Source of the DNA: Desulfobacteraceae bacterium Eth-SRB1
GTDB lineage: Bacteria > Desulfobacterota > Desulfobacteria > Desulfobacterales > ETH-SRB1
NCBI GenBank assembly: GCA_004193555.1
Contig: RPGP01000040.1
Span: 749,127-813,126 of the forward strand
DNA: 64,000 bases
Direction: 5' to 3'
The notes under the pieces were generated by a model, which saw only the letters and a program-made list of their open reading frames with translations, had not been told where the DNA came from and searched no databases. Both the position numbers and the translations under genes were made by a program. This document shows positions 45,746 through 54,680 of the stretch, one piece after another (position 1 is the first letter of the stretch; every line of letters begins with the position of its first letter).

Positions 45746-46393
45746 TTAATTTTTATGCCTTTGTTCTATGTCTCTTGCAATGCCAAGCGCCGTATATACA
45801 GCAAAACTCCCGGCATATACGATATCTTCGGTAGAAAGATGGGAACTTATCGTGGTGTCGAAATAAATATTTCCTTCGGCCGGAAATTCCTCATCCTCTT
45901 CCCAAATAGAAAGAATCACCGGAATTCGCGGGAGTATAACAATCTTGAGAGCCCTGTCCGCAGAAAAAGGAACGATCTCACCAATAATATCCGCCACCCG
46001 ATCAAGCAACGAAGGGTGCGAACCAAAGCCCTTTGCAAGGGGGACAATGGCCCGTTTGAAAAATGCCTGATAGTAAAAAGCCCCTGATGGGACCTCGCGA
46101 AAAGTAATCATTTCACCGGAAAACGGGATTGCTTTTGCTTTAAGAAGATAGTGCAGCATCAGAACCTGTTCAGGCAGGCTCGGCCGGCCGGCATCCTCTT
46201 CAAATGAGATCGTCCTGCCATCGATATTGAGTATATAGCGCTGGTTAATATAAGGAAAGATGACCTGCCGCTCCCCTGTGCTCTTATTTTTCGTTTCAAG
46301 CTTTGCCCTTACACAACACTGTTCTATATCACAAGTTTTTAATTCCTCGATAGATAGTGCACGCGCAGCCCTGTAGTCGTCTTCTCTGGACAT
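45746..46393 (-). CDS. DUF3786 domain-containing protein
   Basis: Protein of 215 aa with the family features as I recall them: LLKAKAIPFSGEMITFREVPSG, YYQAFFKRAIVPLAKGFG, RIPVILSIWEEDEEFPAEG. DUF3786 proteins are known from anaerobes, often near corrinoid or iron-sulfur enzymes, without an assigned activity. It lies convergent with the RdgC-like pair, four nt apart. No partner is visible in the window. Confidence 0.75.
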   Translation of the reverse strand: MSREDDYRAARALSIEELKTCDIEQCCVRAKLETKNKSTGERQVIFPYINQRYILNIDGRTISFEEDAGRPSLPEQVLMLHYLLKAKAIPFSGEMITFREVPSGAFYYQAFFKRAIVPLAKGFGSHPSLLDRVADIIGEIVPFSADRALKIVILPRIPVILSIWEEDEEFPAEGNIYFDTTISSHLSTEDIVYAGSFAVYTALGIARDIEQRHKN

Positions 46394-46654
46394 ATAAATC
46401 TCTTGGAGTAATTAAATTAATTGTCAAAAAGATTTATACCAATTTTTTTCTTTCTGGTCAATGTGTAGTTTATCAGGAAAAGCGGGGTTCTGGGGGGCGT
46501 TGTTACCTTCTGAACTTATTGCGGATATTCGCTTTCCAAGTATCATTATAGTTACTGGGGGTGTGGCCACTGTAAGTTTACAAAGTTGCCTACGTCCCAA
46601 TTCCAATTTCTTGGGAGGAGCAAGATGATGTGGACGAAGAAGCGGGAAAGGGAG
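46394..46654. other. gap upstream of the toxin-antitoxin operon
   Basis: I see no gene, repeat or RNA in this stretch. It contains a GC-poor start and a GGGGGGCG run. The first bases of the accessory island probably lie here. Confidence 0.4.
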
Positions 46655-46682
46655 TTGACAATATACTAATAAATAGTATATT
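46655..46682 (+). promoter_or_regulatory. TA promoter with palindromic operator
   Basis: TTGACA at 46655-46660, a 16-nt spacer and TATATT at 46677-46682. The predicted start would be around 46689, almost at the ATG at 46691, so the toxin transcript may be leaderless. Between the boxes lies a perfect inverted repeat TATACTA-N5-TAGTATA (46662-46680), a likely antitoxin operator. Confidence 0.7.
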
Positions 46683-46690
46683 TTGTAAAT

Positions 46691-46972
46691 ATGGAATGGC
46701 GGGTTACATTAAGACGGGAGGTAATAAGGCTGCTTAAGCGCTTGCCCGACCATGTGCGGAATAGATTAATAGCGTTGATGAAGGATATTGAGTGTTTTAG
46801 TCCGATTAGAGGCGACTGGCCAAACTATGGACAGTTATCAAACAATCGGTATCATTGCAATCTCAAAAAGGGTCACCCTACATATGTAGCAGTTTGGAAG
46901 GTCGCAGACAAAGAAATACGATTGGTGGAGGAGGTAACTTATGCAGGCACACACGAAAAAGCTTCGTACTGA
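46691..46972 (+). CDS. RelE/HigB-type toxin
   Basis: Protein of 93 aa with the RelE-family fold: RREVIRLLKRLPDHVRNRLIALMKDIE, WPNYGQLSNNRYHCNLKKGHPTYVAVWKV and VEEVTYAGTHEKA. Such toxins are ribosome-dependent mRNA endonucleases. The start is ATG 46691, at the predicted transcription start. The antitoxin gene overlaps the end by 32 nt. Confidence 0.85.
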   Translation: MEWRVTLRREVIRLLKRLPDHVRNRLIALMKDIECFSPIRGDWPNYGQLSNNRYHCNLKKGHPTYVAVWKVADKEIRLVEEVTYAGTHEKASY

Positions 46973-47297
46973 TGATATTATCAGTCTTACAGTTGTAGGC
47001 CCTACTACGAATAAAGACAGGGTGTTAAGAGCAGTTAAAATTTTTGGTTTCACAGACATGTCTGATTCTATTGCATGGAGAGACGCTTTTCCTGAATATA
47101 GTGAAGATGAATTGTGCGGCAAGGTTCTGGCTGGCATGAGATGCAGGGAGGAGATGACCCAAAAGGAGCTTTCGGAATCTACCGGAATACCACAGAGGCA
47201 CATTTCAGAGATGGAAAACGGGAAAAGGCCGATCGGAAAGAAAAATGCGCAAAAACTGGCAAAGGCGTTGAATGCCGATTATAAGGTATTTTTATAA
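46941..47297 (+). CDS. HigA-type XRE-family antitoxin
   Basis: Protein of 118 aa: an N-terminal extension of about 65 residues (LRAVKIFGFTDMSDSIAWRDAFPEYS), then an HTH_3 domain (GMRCREEMTQKELSESTGIPQRHISEMENGKRPIG). AGGAGG at 46928-46934, inside the toxin, is well spaced for ATG 46941, so the antitoxin can be made efficiently. It is likely to bind the palindrome at 46662-46680 and repress the pair. Toxin first is the HigBA order. Confidence 0.87.
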   Translation: MQAHTKKLRTDDIISLTVVGPTTNKDRVLRAVKIFGFTDMSDSIAWRDAFPEYSEDELCGKVLAGMRCREEMTQKELSESTGIPQRHISEMENGKRPIGKKNAQKLAKALNADYKVFL

Positions 47298-47444
47298 CGG
47301 CCTTTGTTTTATCTCCTTCTGGTCTGTCGAAAATGCTGGATGAAATTGCCACAAGATTTGAAAAGCTCTCCTATTCATCAGGAAGCAAAGAATTTGTACA
47401 GGGAACTCAACACGGCCATGGGCCTTCAAAAACAGAGTCAGCCC

Positions 47445-47491
47445 TCGTTCCCAGGCTCTGCCTGGGAATGCATGCCTCAAGGCTCTGCCTT
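47445..47491. repeat. REP palindrome downstream of the RAYT
   Basis: CTCGTTCCCAGGCTCTGCC and TGGGAATGCAT, followed by a second half TCAAGGCTCTGCCT. It is the same palindrome as at 48071-48119 and 50961-51008 and borders the transposase gene. The TA-to-RAYT gap (47298-47444) also has an open stretch with SKMLDEIATRFEKLSYSSG, which I do not recognise. Confidence 0.8.
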
Positions 47492-47493
47492 TT

Positions 47494-48027
47494 TTAGACC
47501 AGCGGTTTTACTGTCACCAGTCCTTTTAACCCGATATAGTCACGGCCGCTGGAATATCTCCAATGCTCAGGCTTGTCAACATATCCTCGTTTAACAGGAT
47601 TATAGTGGATATACTCTATAGTTCCGGTCAGCATTTTTTCATCCAGGATGAGCTTTGGATGAAGACCTTCCTGCCAGACCTGATAGATTTGATCATTTTT
47701 ATGCTTTTTTTTATAAAACTTTAACTGCTCCAGCAAAAATTCCGGTCCATTGGCTTTCAGGTAATCGACAATACACCTTGCGGTATATGATTTCATTTTT
47801 CTCATTTCACTGGATATATTTGCAGATGTTGCAACAAGATGAAAATGAGTCTCCATTAAAACCCATGCATGAATTTTAACTCTTTGCTGTTGTTGCAGAA
47901 AATTCAACGAATCAACGACAATTCCGGCCAGCGCCGGCAGGGCAAACAGGGAAAGCCAGTTTATAACACTGCTTGTTATGAAATATGTTTTGCCGCTCTC
48001 TATGATTTTATATCTGCTTCTTCCCAT
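47494..48027 (-). CDS. REP-associated tyrosine transposase (RAYT, Y1 family)
   Basis: Protein of 177 aa of the IS200-like Y1 transposase clan. The HUH motif is METHFHLV (about residues 58-65) and the catalytic Tyr is probably in KSYTARCIVDYL (about 79-90). YIHYNPVKRGYV is the signature late block. RAYTs cut and rejoin single-stranded REP hairpins, and REP palindromes lie on both sides. Intact, unlike the copies at 50870 and 54245. The secreted repeat-protein gene is directly upstream. Confidence 0.88.
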   Translation of the reverse strand: MGRSRYKIIESGKTYFITSSVINWLSLFALPALAGIVVDSLNFLQQQQRVKIHAWVLMETHFHLVATSANISSEMRKMKSYTARCIVDYLKANGPEFLLEQLKFYKKKHKNDQIYQVWQEGLHPKLILDEKMLTGTIEYIHYNPVKRGYVDKPEHWRYSSGRDYIGLKGLVTVKPLV

Positions 48028-48070
48028 AAGAAGTTCGGTTTTTTATTATATTTTAGTGAGTTTGCTGCGT

Positions 48071-48119
48071 AAGGCAGAGCCTTTGGATATGCATTCCAAG
48101 GCAGAGCCTGGGAACGAGA
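48071..48119. repeat. REP palindrome upstream of the RAYT
   Basis: AAGGCAGAGCCTTTGGATAT then GCATTCCAAGGCAGAGCCTG and GGAACGAG, an inverted double palindrome. It lies between the RAYT and the repeat-protein gene. Confidence 0.8.
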
Positions 48120-48155
48120 AAAAAGTCCATTTTGCTGTCCCGACTGGATTTGTTA

Positions 48156-48521
48156 TCATTTTTTATACCCTTTCCGGTTCCAGGAATTGTCAAATATGAC
48201 CTCTTTGTTTTTATATTTCTTGGAATATCCGGTTCTATTATACTCTTTGTCATAATGGCTGCCGGTATCATCATTATCCCAGTCAGTATGCCCGATCCGG
48301 TTCTGTTCGATATCATAATGAGTGTCTTTGTTTTTCTCAGATGTGGTATATCCGGTGCGGTTCCACGAACTGTCATAATGGGTCTGCCTGTTGCCGTCTA
48401 TCACAGTATATCCGGTTATGTTATGATGCTTATCATAATATTTTACAATATCACCAGCTATGGCTACAGGCACGGCAGTAAAGCACAATATAACAATAAT
48501 TATAACATATAATCTGTTCAT
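48156..48521 (-). CDS. Secreted short-repeat protein ([TS]HYD-NRTGY repeats)
   Basis: Protein of 121 aa: a signal peptide (about residues 1-23), then five imperfect units of about 20 residues at 27-46, 47-66, 67-87, 88-107 and 108-121. Consensus: [ST]HYD-x3-NR[TI]G[YH]. The repeats suggest a small beta-solenoid or beta-hairpin stack. I know no named family. A decayed copy of the same gene plus the same transposase occurs at 53752-54680, and a remnant at 41360-41505, so it travels with the RAYT. The native role is unknown. Confidence 0.72.
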   Translation of the reverse strand: MNRLYVIIIVILCFTAVPVAIAGDIVKYYDKHHNITGYTVIDGNRQTHYDSSWNRTGYTTSEKNKDTHYDIEQNRIGHTDWDNDDTGSHYDKEYNRTGYSKKYKNKEVIFDNSWNRKGYKK

Positions 48522-48639
48522 GTCTGCCTTAATGCTGTTAGGACTTAAAAGGAAAATAAATTTATTGCAAAGTAATTAACCAACACGGACATATCAATGA
48601 GCGCAAGCCTTTATGTGCGGTCATTATTATTGTTGGGTT

Positions 48640-48820
48640 TCGTTCCTCAACCCAACCTACCAACTGAAGTTTCTGCCCGGCAGATTTGGGAACAATGTCA
48701 AGAATGAAACTCCTCTGTTCTTCTATCTTTAAACTCAATTCTCCATGTCCTTGACATATTTTTTCAATGTATCTGCGTAAACAGATGTCAGCTAATGCGC
48801 TAATCAAGACGCGACACCGA
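48640..48820. repeat. duplicated segment ending in the 29-bp boundary repeat
   Basis: GGTTTCGTTCCTCAACCCAAC, TTAAACTCAATTCTCCATG and AACAGATGTCAGCTAATG match 51390-51512 with an 80-bp insertion. The segment ends with the 29-bp repeat (CTAATGCGCTAATCAAGAC, GCGACACCGA at 48792-48820). The open frame on the minus strand (48562-48834) is a by-product and not called as a gene. Confidence 0.7.
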
Positions 48821-48946
48821 AGCCTTCTCCTCACTCAAAATGTTCGGAAACACTCGCTACCACCAAATGTCACGGATCAAACAATAAACATAACTATTTA
48901 ATATTAACCAACTTTCTTTGATCTTCGAATCTGTCTTATTGTTTTT

Positions 48947-50665
48947 TTATTGTTTTTTATTGTTTTTTAGTCGTACCTGCTCATATCGACTATTTTTTCC
49001 ACTCAACACCCACTCAGGATACCTTCGTGAGCCGATATTATGAATCACGCATAAGGAGCGTGAGAGCTCAGAAATCAAGTTATGTATTTTTGCCTTTTTC
49101 TGCCCATCTGTTAAGATCTCCGGCAGTTTATTCATGAGCAGTTTATCAATATCTTCTCTTCCGGCTGGACCGTATTCTCGAATTAACTCCAAGATCATGT
49201 CTTGATAATACTTTTTGTCCAATCCTCTGTTGAGGATGTGCCCGGCCTTGTCTCCTGTGGCAGCGGCAATTCTGGAAGAAACAAACAGGTTCGGGTACCG
49301 GCCTTCAACTACCCTCAATTTTTTGAGAATTTTATGCTCACTTTGAGAGATACGTACCCGCTTCTGAACCTTGTCGAGAAGAATCACTGACCAGAGGTCA
49401 AGATCAGTTCTTTCCATGAGAAGACGGGTGTATCTTTCATCAAGAACTTCCCCCCGGATTTTTACGATCACACGGTTAGACCTGGTCAAGTCATAGTCAG
49501 GCAAAGGGAAATAGCGTTTCATCTGAGTTTGGAACATTTTTTTAATGCCGCCCCCCTGGGTATCAATCATATTGAGATTAACCATGGCTTCAGCCAGATA
49601 CGGATTGCGGTAAACTTCGGGCGGCGCATCCTGCCTGATCACTGTTTCGACGTTGCCCGGAAGGAAGCTTCCTGCGTTCGTAAGAATCAGCGCTGACGGG
49701 GTTTCCACCAGATTTATCCGCCCATGAAGGCTGTAATCCTGATGAGCAATGCAATTGTGTAATGCTTCACGGATCACCCAATGATCATATTGAGATATTT
49801 CCATTGGGAAAAGCGTGCCGCTGGGCAAATGTCGATAGGTAAGATTGCGCACTTTATTAAACGCTTGATCCACGTTCACAAGGAAGGGAGGGCCAAAATG
49901 TTCGTAGCCCTTCTCCTGGTTCTTGTCGTCTTTCAATATCCAGGAAATTTTCGCCACAGCCGGTGTAATTAAAGATGCTGACTCAGGTTTTCCCAGCAAG
50001 AGAATAGCAGCATTGGTAATCCTTCCCTGAATGGATAGTTTCACCTTGTTCATGAACTGTATGTCATTCCAACTATCCATTTCTTCTGCTTTGTCCGGAA
50101 GCTTCGCTTTATACTCCGTTCGTGCTTTTTGGAGAGCTTTGGTGTCTAAATCATCTATAGAGGCTCTTTCACAAATTTGGGCGGACCAGTCATGTCTATT
50201 TCTTCGACTCCATATCTCTCTTTCCTTTTCAGGGTGTTTAAAAAGCTCGGTCTTGCTCGAACCAATGCGGATATAGGCCGTTCCGTAAAACGCAACTGGC
50301 CTATCAATTGCCGCATTGACTTCGAAAACTACAACATACTTGTCACTGTATGGAAATCGATACACATCAAAACCGACATTCGGCTGTAATCCTGTCGCAA
50401 GCCAAATTTGCAAAGCCTGGTTTCCTTTGCCTTTTTTCTTTGCCGGGTTAAACCGTGTTCCCTTGACTTCGTGCGTCTTATCCTCAATGCCGAAAACAAG
50501 GTACCCCTTTGGTTTACAGTGTAAACACGCTGAGTTGGCCAAGGCTGAAAGATATTCCCCTAACAACTGAGGTTCGTAGTGGTTTTCCTTGAATTCCAAC
50601 CATTCTGTTTCGTGTGTTTCATCCCGAAGTTGGTTCACAAGAGAGACAAGTTGTGTATGTTCCAT
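48947..50665 (-). CDS. AlbA_2/Schlafen-type ATP-binding protein
   Basis: Protein of 572 aa. The N-terminal AlbA_2 domain (TEWLEFKENHYEPQLLGEYLSALANSAC ... GYLVFGIED) is followed by a HATPase-related central domain (REALHNCIAHQDYSLHGRINLVE, TNAGSFLPGNVETVI, TQGGGIKKMF) and a C-terminal winged-helix-like region (about 480-550). Members are annotated as putative transcriptional regulators or as parts of defense systems. It is a single gene in the accessory island. Confidence 0.8.
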   Translation of the reverse strand: MEHTQLVSLVNQLRDETHETEWLEFKENHYEPQLLGEYLSALANSACLHCKPKGYLVFGIEDKTHEVKGTRFNPAKKKGKGNQALQIWLATGLQPNVGFDVYRFPYSDKYVVVFEVNAAIDRPVAFYGTAYIRIGSSKTELFKHPEKEREIWSRRNRHDWSAQICERASIDDLDTKALQKARTEYKAKLPDKAEEMDSWNDIQFMNKVKLSIQGRITNAAILLLGKPESASLITPAVAKISWILKDDKNQEKGYEHFGPPFLVNVDQAFNKVRNLTYRHLPSGTLFPMEISQYDHWVIREALHNCIAHQDYSLHGRINLVETPSALILTNAGSFLPGNVETVIRQDAPPEVYRNPYLAEAMVNLNMIDTQGGGIKKMFQTQMKRYFPLPDYDLTRSNRVIVKIRGEVLDERYTRLLMERTDLDLWSVILLDKVQKRVRISQSEHKILKKLRVVEGRYPNLFVSSRIAAATGDKAGHILNRGLDKKYYQDMILELIREYGPAGREDIDKLLMNKLPEILTDGQKKAKIHNLISELSRSLCVIHNIGSRRYPEWVLSGKNSRYEQVRLKNNKKQ

Positions 50666-50869
50666 TTCCTACGCAATCTCCTTTTCTATGATGCGCTATT
50701 TTATAAGCTCCCATTCTCCCGGTAGACGCTTCCTTGGAAATTTCGCATCAGACTTATTCAACGTAGTCAACTACGTTCTTCAGTTTAATTACCACGTCAA
50801 CTTATAAACTGATGCACCGCAAGTCCGTCCATCCTTTATTGTCAAGAGTGTAGACGCGACCCTTTTTAT

Positions 50870-51008
50870 TTTCTTTTGCCGTTCTCTATGATTTTATATC
50901 TGCTTCTTCCCATAAAAAGTTCGGTTTTTGCATTATATTTTAGTGAGTTTGTGGTGCATAAGACAGAGCCTTTGGGTATGCATTCCCAGGCAGAGCCTGG
51001 GAACGAGA
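50870..51008 (-). pseudogene. 5' stub of a second RAYT with REP palindrome
   Basis: Minus-strand codons near 50870-50913 give MGRSRYKIIENGK, matching the start of the RAYT at 47494. The rest of the gene is absent. A REP palindrome (GACAGAGCCTTTGGGTATG, CATTCCCAGGCAGAGCCTGG) lies at 50961-51008. Confidence 0.7.
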
Positions 51009-51010
51009 AA

Positions 51011-51280
51011 AAGCATCCGGTCCCCGCTGCTCTGATTGGCAGACTGGCGGTCAGTAAAAATGCCCGGGGATGCGGCATCGGCAAAATGTTGCTGGCAGAT
51101 GCTATTAAGCGAACCCTGTCGGTCAGTGACCAGATCGCAATCTATGCCATAGTTGTGGATGCCATTAACGACAACGTCAAAGGCTTTTATGAGCAATTCG
51201 GGTTTGCCCCTTTAAGCGATGACAGCCCAAGGCTGTTTTTGCCTTTAAAATCTTTTGAAGACAACCACAGTACCCATTAA
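51011..51280 (+). pseudogene. GNAT acetyltransferase, 5'-truncated duplicate
   Basis: Encodes only the last 85 or so residues of a GNAT enzyme (ALIGRLAVSKNARGCGIGKMLL, with the acetyl-CoA Q/RxxGxG/A-type site, and FYEQFGFAPLSDDSPRLFLPL). A 344-bp stretch, 51011-51354, is almost identical to 56017-56360 without a length change. The left edge joins directly to the REP/RAYT stub. The open frame continues backward through REP sequence and is not the native start. Confidence 0.75.
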
Positions 51281-51323
51281 CCCAAGGCCCAGTACCTATT
51301 AATCCAATTACAATTACATACTT

Positions 51324-51512
51324 AATGCGCTAATCAAGATGTGACACCAGAGTTCCATGACACCAGAGTTCCACTGAAAAGAGGTGTTGAGGTTTCGTTC
51401 CTCAACCCAACCTACCAACTTTAAACTCAATTCTCCATGTCCTTGACATATTTTTCCAATGTATCTGCGTAAACAGATGTCAGCTAATGCGCTAATCAAG
51501 ACGCGACACCGA
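51324..51512. repeat. two copies of the 29-bp boundary repeat
   Basis: CTTAATGCGCTAATCAAGAT, GTGACACCAG at 51321-51350, and CTAATGCGCTAATCAAGAC, GCGACACCGA at 51484-51512, with the Desulfobacterota-type GGTTTCGTTCCTCAACCCAAC segment between. No gene in 51513-51744. Confidence 0.7.
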
Positions 51513-51744
51513 ACCCTCCCACAAACAAAATTGATAGCTGCCAATTCTGCACCGGAAAATGGGTATTGTTTCACTCATAACCACGGCAAGTCTGTCCAGC
51601 TACAACGTAATTGGGGCTGGCGATATCAAACTGATATCATAGCACTTTCTGAGTCACCACAAACCAACGATATATAGCAGTAATATAGATTTTTCGGCCA
51701 GATGATTCGTATGTAATGTTATCGAGCTTCTCCATGCCGACCTA

Positions 51745-53211
51745 CTATTGGGATCTTAATCCTGAAACAACCTGCAAAGCATGAATTGCTTCTTCTAAAC
51801 CTATTTTGCCGTCGCCATTTGCATCCCATTTTAGCCTTTCATTTGCAACTGCTTGGTCCAACTGTTGTTGTGTGAACATAGTTGCAATAGTTGCATTTAG
51901 TTCAGAGATGGCCTGATCCTTCTGGGCTATGATTGCATCTTTAGCAACTTCAGCATCAGCCACGGCTTGATTTACCTGCTCCTGCGTGTACATGGAAGCA
52001 ATGGTTATATTTAGTTCTGATATCGTCTGATCTTTTGAAGCTATGATAATATCCTTTGCAGTTTCAGCATCAGCTACTGCTTGATTTAGTTGTTCTTGGG
52101 TGTACATGGTGGCTATTGTTGTATTTAAATCAGAGATAGTTTGATCCTTCTGAAGTATGATTTGATCTTTGGCAGCCTCAGCATCGGTTACTGCCTGATT
52201 TAGCTTCTCCTGGCTGAACCAGCCACTTCTAATATCATCAACAATGTTTTGGGAAATACCAACAAGAGACACTTGAGTTATCTCATTCACATTAACCGTA
52301 ACACTACAAGGAATCCTTCGATATGAATCACTAATCAAATCAATCGTGTAATCACCATAAGTGATGTCACCAAAGGTAAAATTGCCGTTTGTGTCAGAAT
52401 TTACAGAGGACGTGTAAGTACCATTTGATATTTGAACTGTGACATTTTCAATAGGCGTCAATCCTTCAGCACTTACAGCTTGGCCAGCAACCGTTCCAGT
52501 TGTTTTGGGGTCAAGAGATACATCTTGAGTTGTGGTTTCTCCAGCAGTAATAGTTACATTTTCAACAGTTGAAGAATGATATAATGGGGCCGTAACAGTC
52601 AGGGTGTAATCACCCAGCGAGATGTTTTCAAATAAGTAATCACCTGAATTGTCTGTTGTGGTTTGTACTCCTATATTTATTGAAATAATAGCACCAATTA
52701 TTGGTTGACCTGTTGAGCTGTTTGCAACATTACCGGAGATAGAACCACCAGAGAAATCGTATGGTTGAAAGGCTATTGGTTCATAAATAACTTTGCCTTT
52801 TGTTATATCGTCATAATAATCATAGATTTGTTGATCAATTATTGAAGTATCTGTAGTTTCCCAATAATTATTTTCTGCTTCAACCTCATTATCAGTGTCG
52901 TTATGAATACTTAGAAGGTCGCCCTGTTCAAAAGAAAGATTGTTAATTATATTATTGTGTTGAATGACAAAAGGTTCTGAATAAGAGGTTTGTGCTTGAT
53001 GTATCCAGATTCCTCCGCCTATGTTATTCTCAATATTGTTTTCTTCAATAATTGATGTTGCACGACTTGTATAAATGCCGCCACCTTGATTGGAAGTATT
53101 GTTGAAGATAGTATTGTTTAAAAGGGCATTGTTTTTTCCGGCATTGAATATACCCCCTCCTGCCCATACACTATTATTTGTGATGAGATTATTCCTTATT
53201 TGTGTATACAT
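51745..53211 (-). CDS. Surface protein: beta-helix, carboxypeptidase-regulatory-like repeats, dockerin-like end; 5' truncated
   Basis: Open frame of 488 aa (the frame continues upstream to the IS edge at 53279). In order: parallel beta-helix repeats (NNSVWAGGGIFNAG, NTSNQGGGIYTS), two carboxypeptidase-regulatory-like domains (GSISGNVANSSTGQPI and GTVAGQAVSAEGL), a segment with three near-identical coiled-coil units of about 38 residues (TQEQLNQAVADAETAKD...), and an EF-hand/dockerin-like end (DANGDGKIGLEEAIHALQVV). That end is common in exported Desulfobacterales proteins. The N-terminal beta-helix and signal peptide are missing because of the IS at 53280. The internal start at 53211 is not the native one. 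Confidence 0.8.
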   Translation of the reverse strand: MYTQIRNNLITNNSVWAGGGIFNAGKNNALLNNTIFNNTSNQGGGIYTSRATSIIEENNIENNIGGGIWIHQAQTSYSEPFVIQHNNIINNLSFEQGDLLSIHNDTDNEVEAENNYWETTDTSIIDQQIYDYYDDITKGKVIYEPIAFQPYDFSGGSISGNVANSSTGQPIIGAIISINIGVQTTTDNSGDYLFENISLGDYTLTVTAPLYHSSTVENVTITAGETTTQDVSLDPKTTGTVAGQAVSAEGLTPIENVTVQISNGTYTSSVNSDTNGNFTFGDITYGDYTIDLISDSYRRIPCSVTVNVNEITQVSLVGISQNIVDDIRSGWFSQEKLNQAVTDAEAAKDQIILQKDQTISDLNTTIATMYTQEQLNQAVADAETAKDIIIASKDQTISELNITIASMYTQEQVNQAVADAEVAKDAIIAQKDQAISELNATIATMFTQQQLDQAVANERLKWDANGDGKIGLEEAIHALQVVSGLRSQ

Positions 53212-53300
53212 GCTATTATCATATATCCCACCACCATAGCGACCTATATCAGAGCCAGCTCGGAATGTGTCAATGAAAATGAGACACCTCCATCAGTAAT

Positions 53301-53702
53301 TTAGTGTATCACCGAATCACTTTCATTCGGTGATGGTTTATTAATCCAGGCTGCCTTTGGTAATGCCATCGGTTTTGGAACCTTTCCCTTGAACCGGTTT
53401 GGATGTTTTTCAAAGGCTATTTTCAATACCTTTTCACGCTCTTTGATAATTTGTTCAGCCCGTCCATAATGTACATCTTCCGGTGTGACAAAACCAATAC
53501 CTGAATGGTAGTGTCCTGTATTGTACCAAAGGAAGAAGCCATGACAAAAGAATCTGGCATCTTCAATAGCGCCAAACCGCTCTGGAAACTCAGGCCGATA
53601 TTTCATGGTCTTGAACTGCGATTCTGAATAAGGGTTGTCATTGCTGACGTAGGGTCTTGAATGACTTTTGGTAATCCCTAAATCAGCCAATAACAATGCC
53701 AC
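53301..53702 (-). pseudogene. IS3-family transposase (orfB) C-terminal fragment
   Basis: 133 residues with THSRPYVSNDNPYSESQFKT-type DDE core (here SHSRPYVSNDNPYSESQF), FLWYNTGHYHSGIGFVTPEDV and PMALPKAAWINKP, the end of a rve-domain transposase. The first two acidic catalytic residues are missing with the lost N-terminal part. Confidence 0.85.
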
Positions 53703-53751
53703 CGGTTTGAATTTATTTTCCTTTTAAGTCCTAACAACATTAAAGACGAAC

Positions 53752-54119
53752 ATGAAGACGAGATTATATGTTATAATTATTTGGTATATTGTGCTACTGC
53801 CATTGCTTATGTAACCCTTAGCTGGTGATATTGTAAAATATTACCGATGGCATCCTTAACATAACTTGGATATACTGTGATAGACATGACAACAAGACAT
53901 GAATATGACAGTTCATTAAGACCGCACCGGATATACCACGGCTAGAAAAACAAAGAACACTCATTATGATGTATCGAACAAGAACCGGATCCGAGGGCAT
54001 ACTGACTGGGATATGATACCGGCAGCCATTATGACAAAGTATAATAGAACCAGATGTTAAGAAATATAAAAACAAAGAGGTCATATTTGACAATTCCTGG
54101 GCAGAAGGGTATAAAATGA
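53752..54119 (+). pseudogene. decayed copy of the secreted repeat protein
   Basis: Base-by-base similar to the reverse strand of 48156-48521, starting ATG at 53752. Many 1-3 nt insertions and deletions break the frame (for example at the HYD units). The flanking sequence upstream (ATTTATTTTCCTTTTAAGTC) also matches, so the whole module was duplicated before decay. Confidence 0.8.
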
Positions 54120-54244
54120 TATATTAACAAATCCAGTCGGGACAATAAAATGGACTTTCTCGTTTAGGCTCTGCGCTTGGAATATCAAAGGCTCTACACC
54201 TTACCAGCAAAAACTCACTAAAATATAATAAAACCGAACTTCTT

Positions 54245-54680
54245 ATGGGAAGCGAGATATAAAATCATAGAGGCGGTACAAGGCTTATGTATTTCGCAAC
54301 AAGCGGTGTTATAAGAAACTGGCTTTCCCTGTTTGCCTGCCGGCGCTGGCCGGGATTGTCGTTGATTCGTTGAATTTTCTGCAACAACAACAAAGGTTAA
54401 AATTCATGCATGGGTTTTAATGGAGACTCATTCATCTTGTTGCAACATCTGCAAATATATCAGTCAGAAATGAAGAAAATGAAATCATATACCGCAAAGG
54501 TGTATTATTAGATTACACCTGACCAATGGATTTGGGGATTTTTGTAGACAGTTAAAGTTTTTATAAAAGCATAAAATGATCAAAATCCTATCCAGGTCCA
54601 CCAAGCGGGAAGGGTCTTACGAAATCCCAAAGCTCATCCCTGGATGAAAAATGTAGGCTTGGAACTATAGAGTATATTTG
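54245..54680 (+). pseudogene. decayed RAYT transposase copy
   Basis: Starts ATGGGAAGCGAGATATAAA like the intact RAYT and follows it to the block before the YIHYN codons (ACTATAGAGTATAT). Frame is broken by many short indels. Order relative to the repeat protein is as in the intact module. Confidence 0.8.

Noticed and set aside
46655-46690. Possible attachment site or integrase target at the left edge of the accessory island
   Set aside because: The only clear signal is the toxin-antitoxin promoter and its palindrome; no integrase gene and no matching direct repeat at the other end of the island.
48562-48834. 90-codon open frame on the minus strand, with a similar one at 51314-51574
   Set aside because: Both are translations of the duplicated repeat segment with the 29-bp boundary repeat; no start signal and no protein-like composition.
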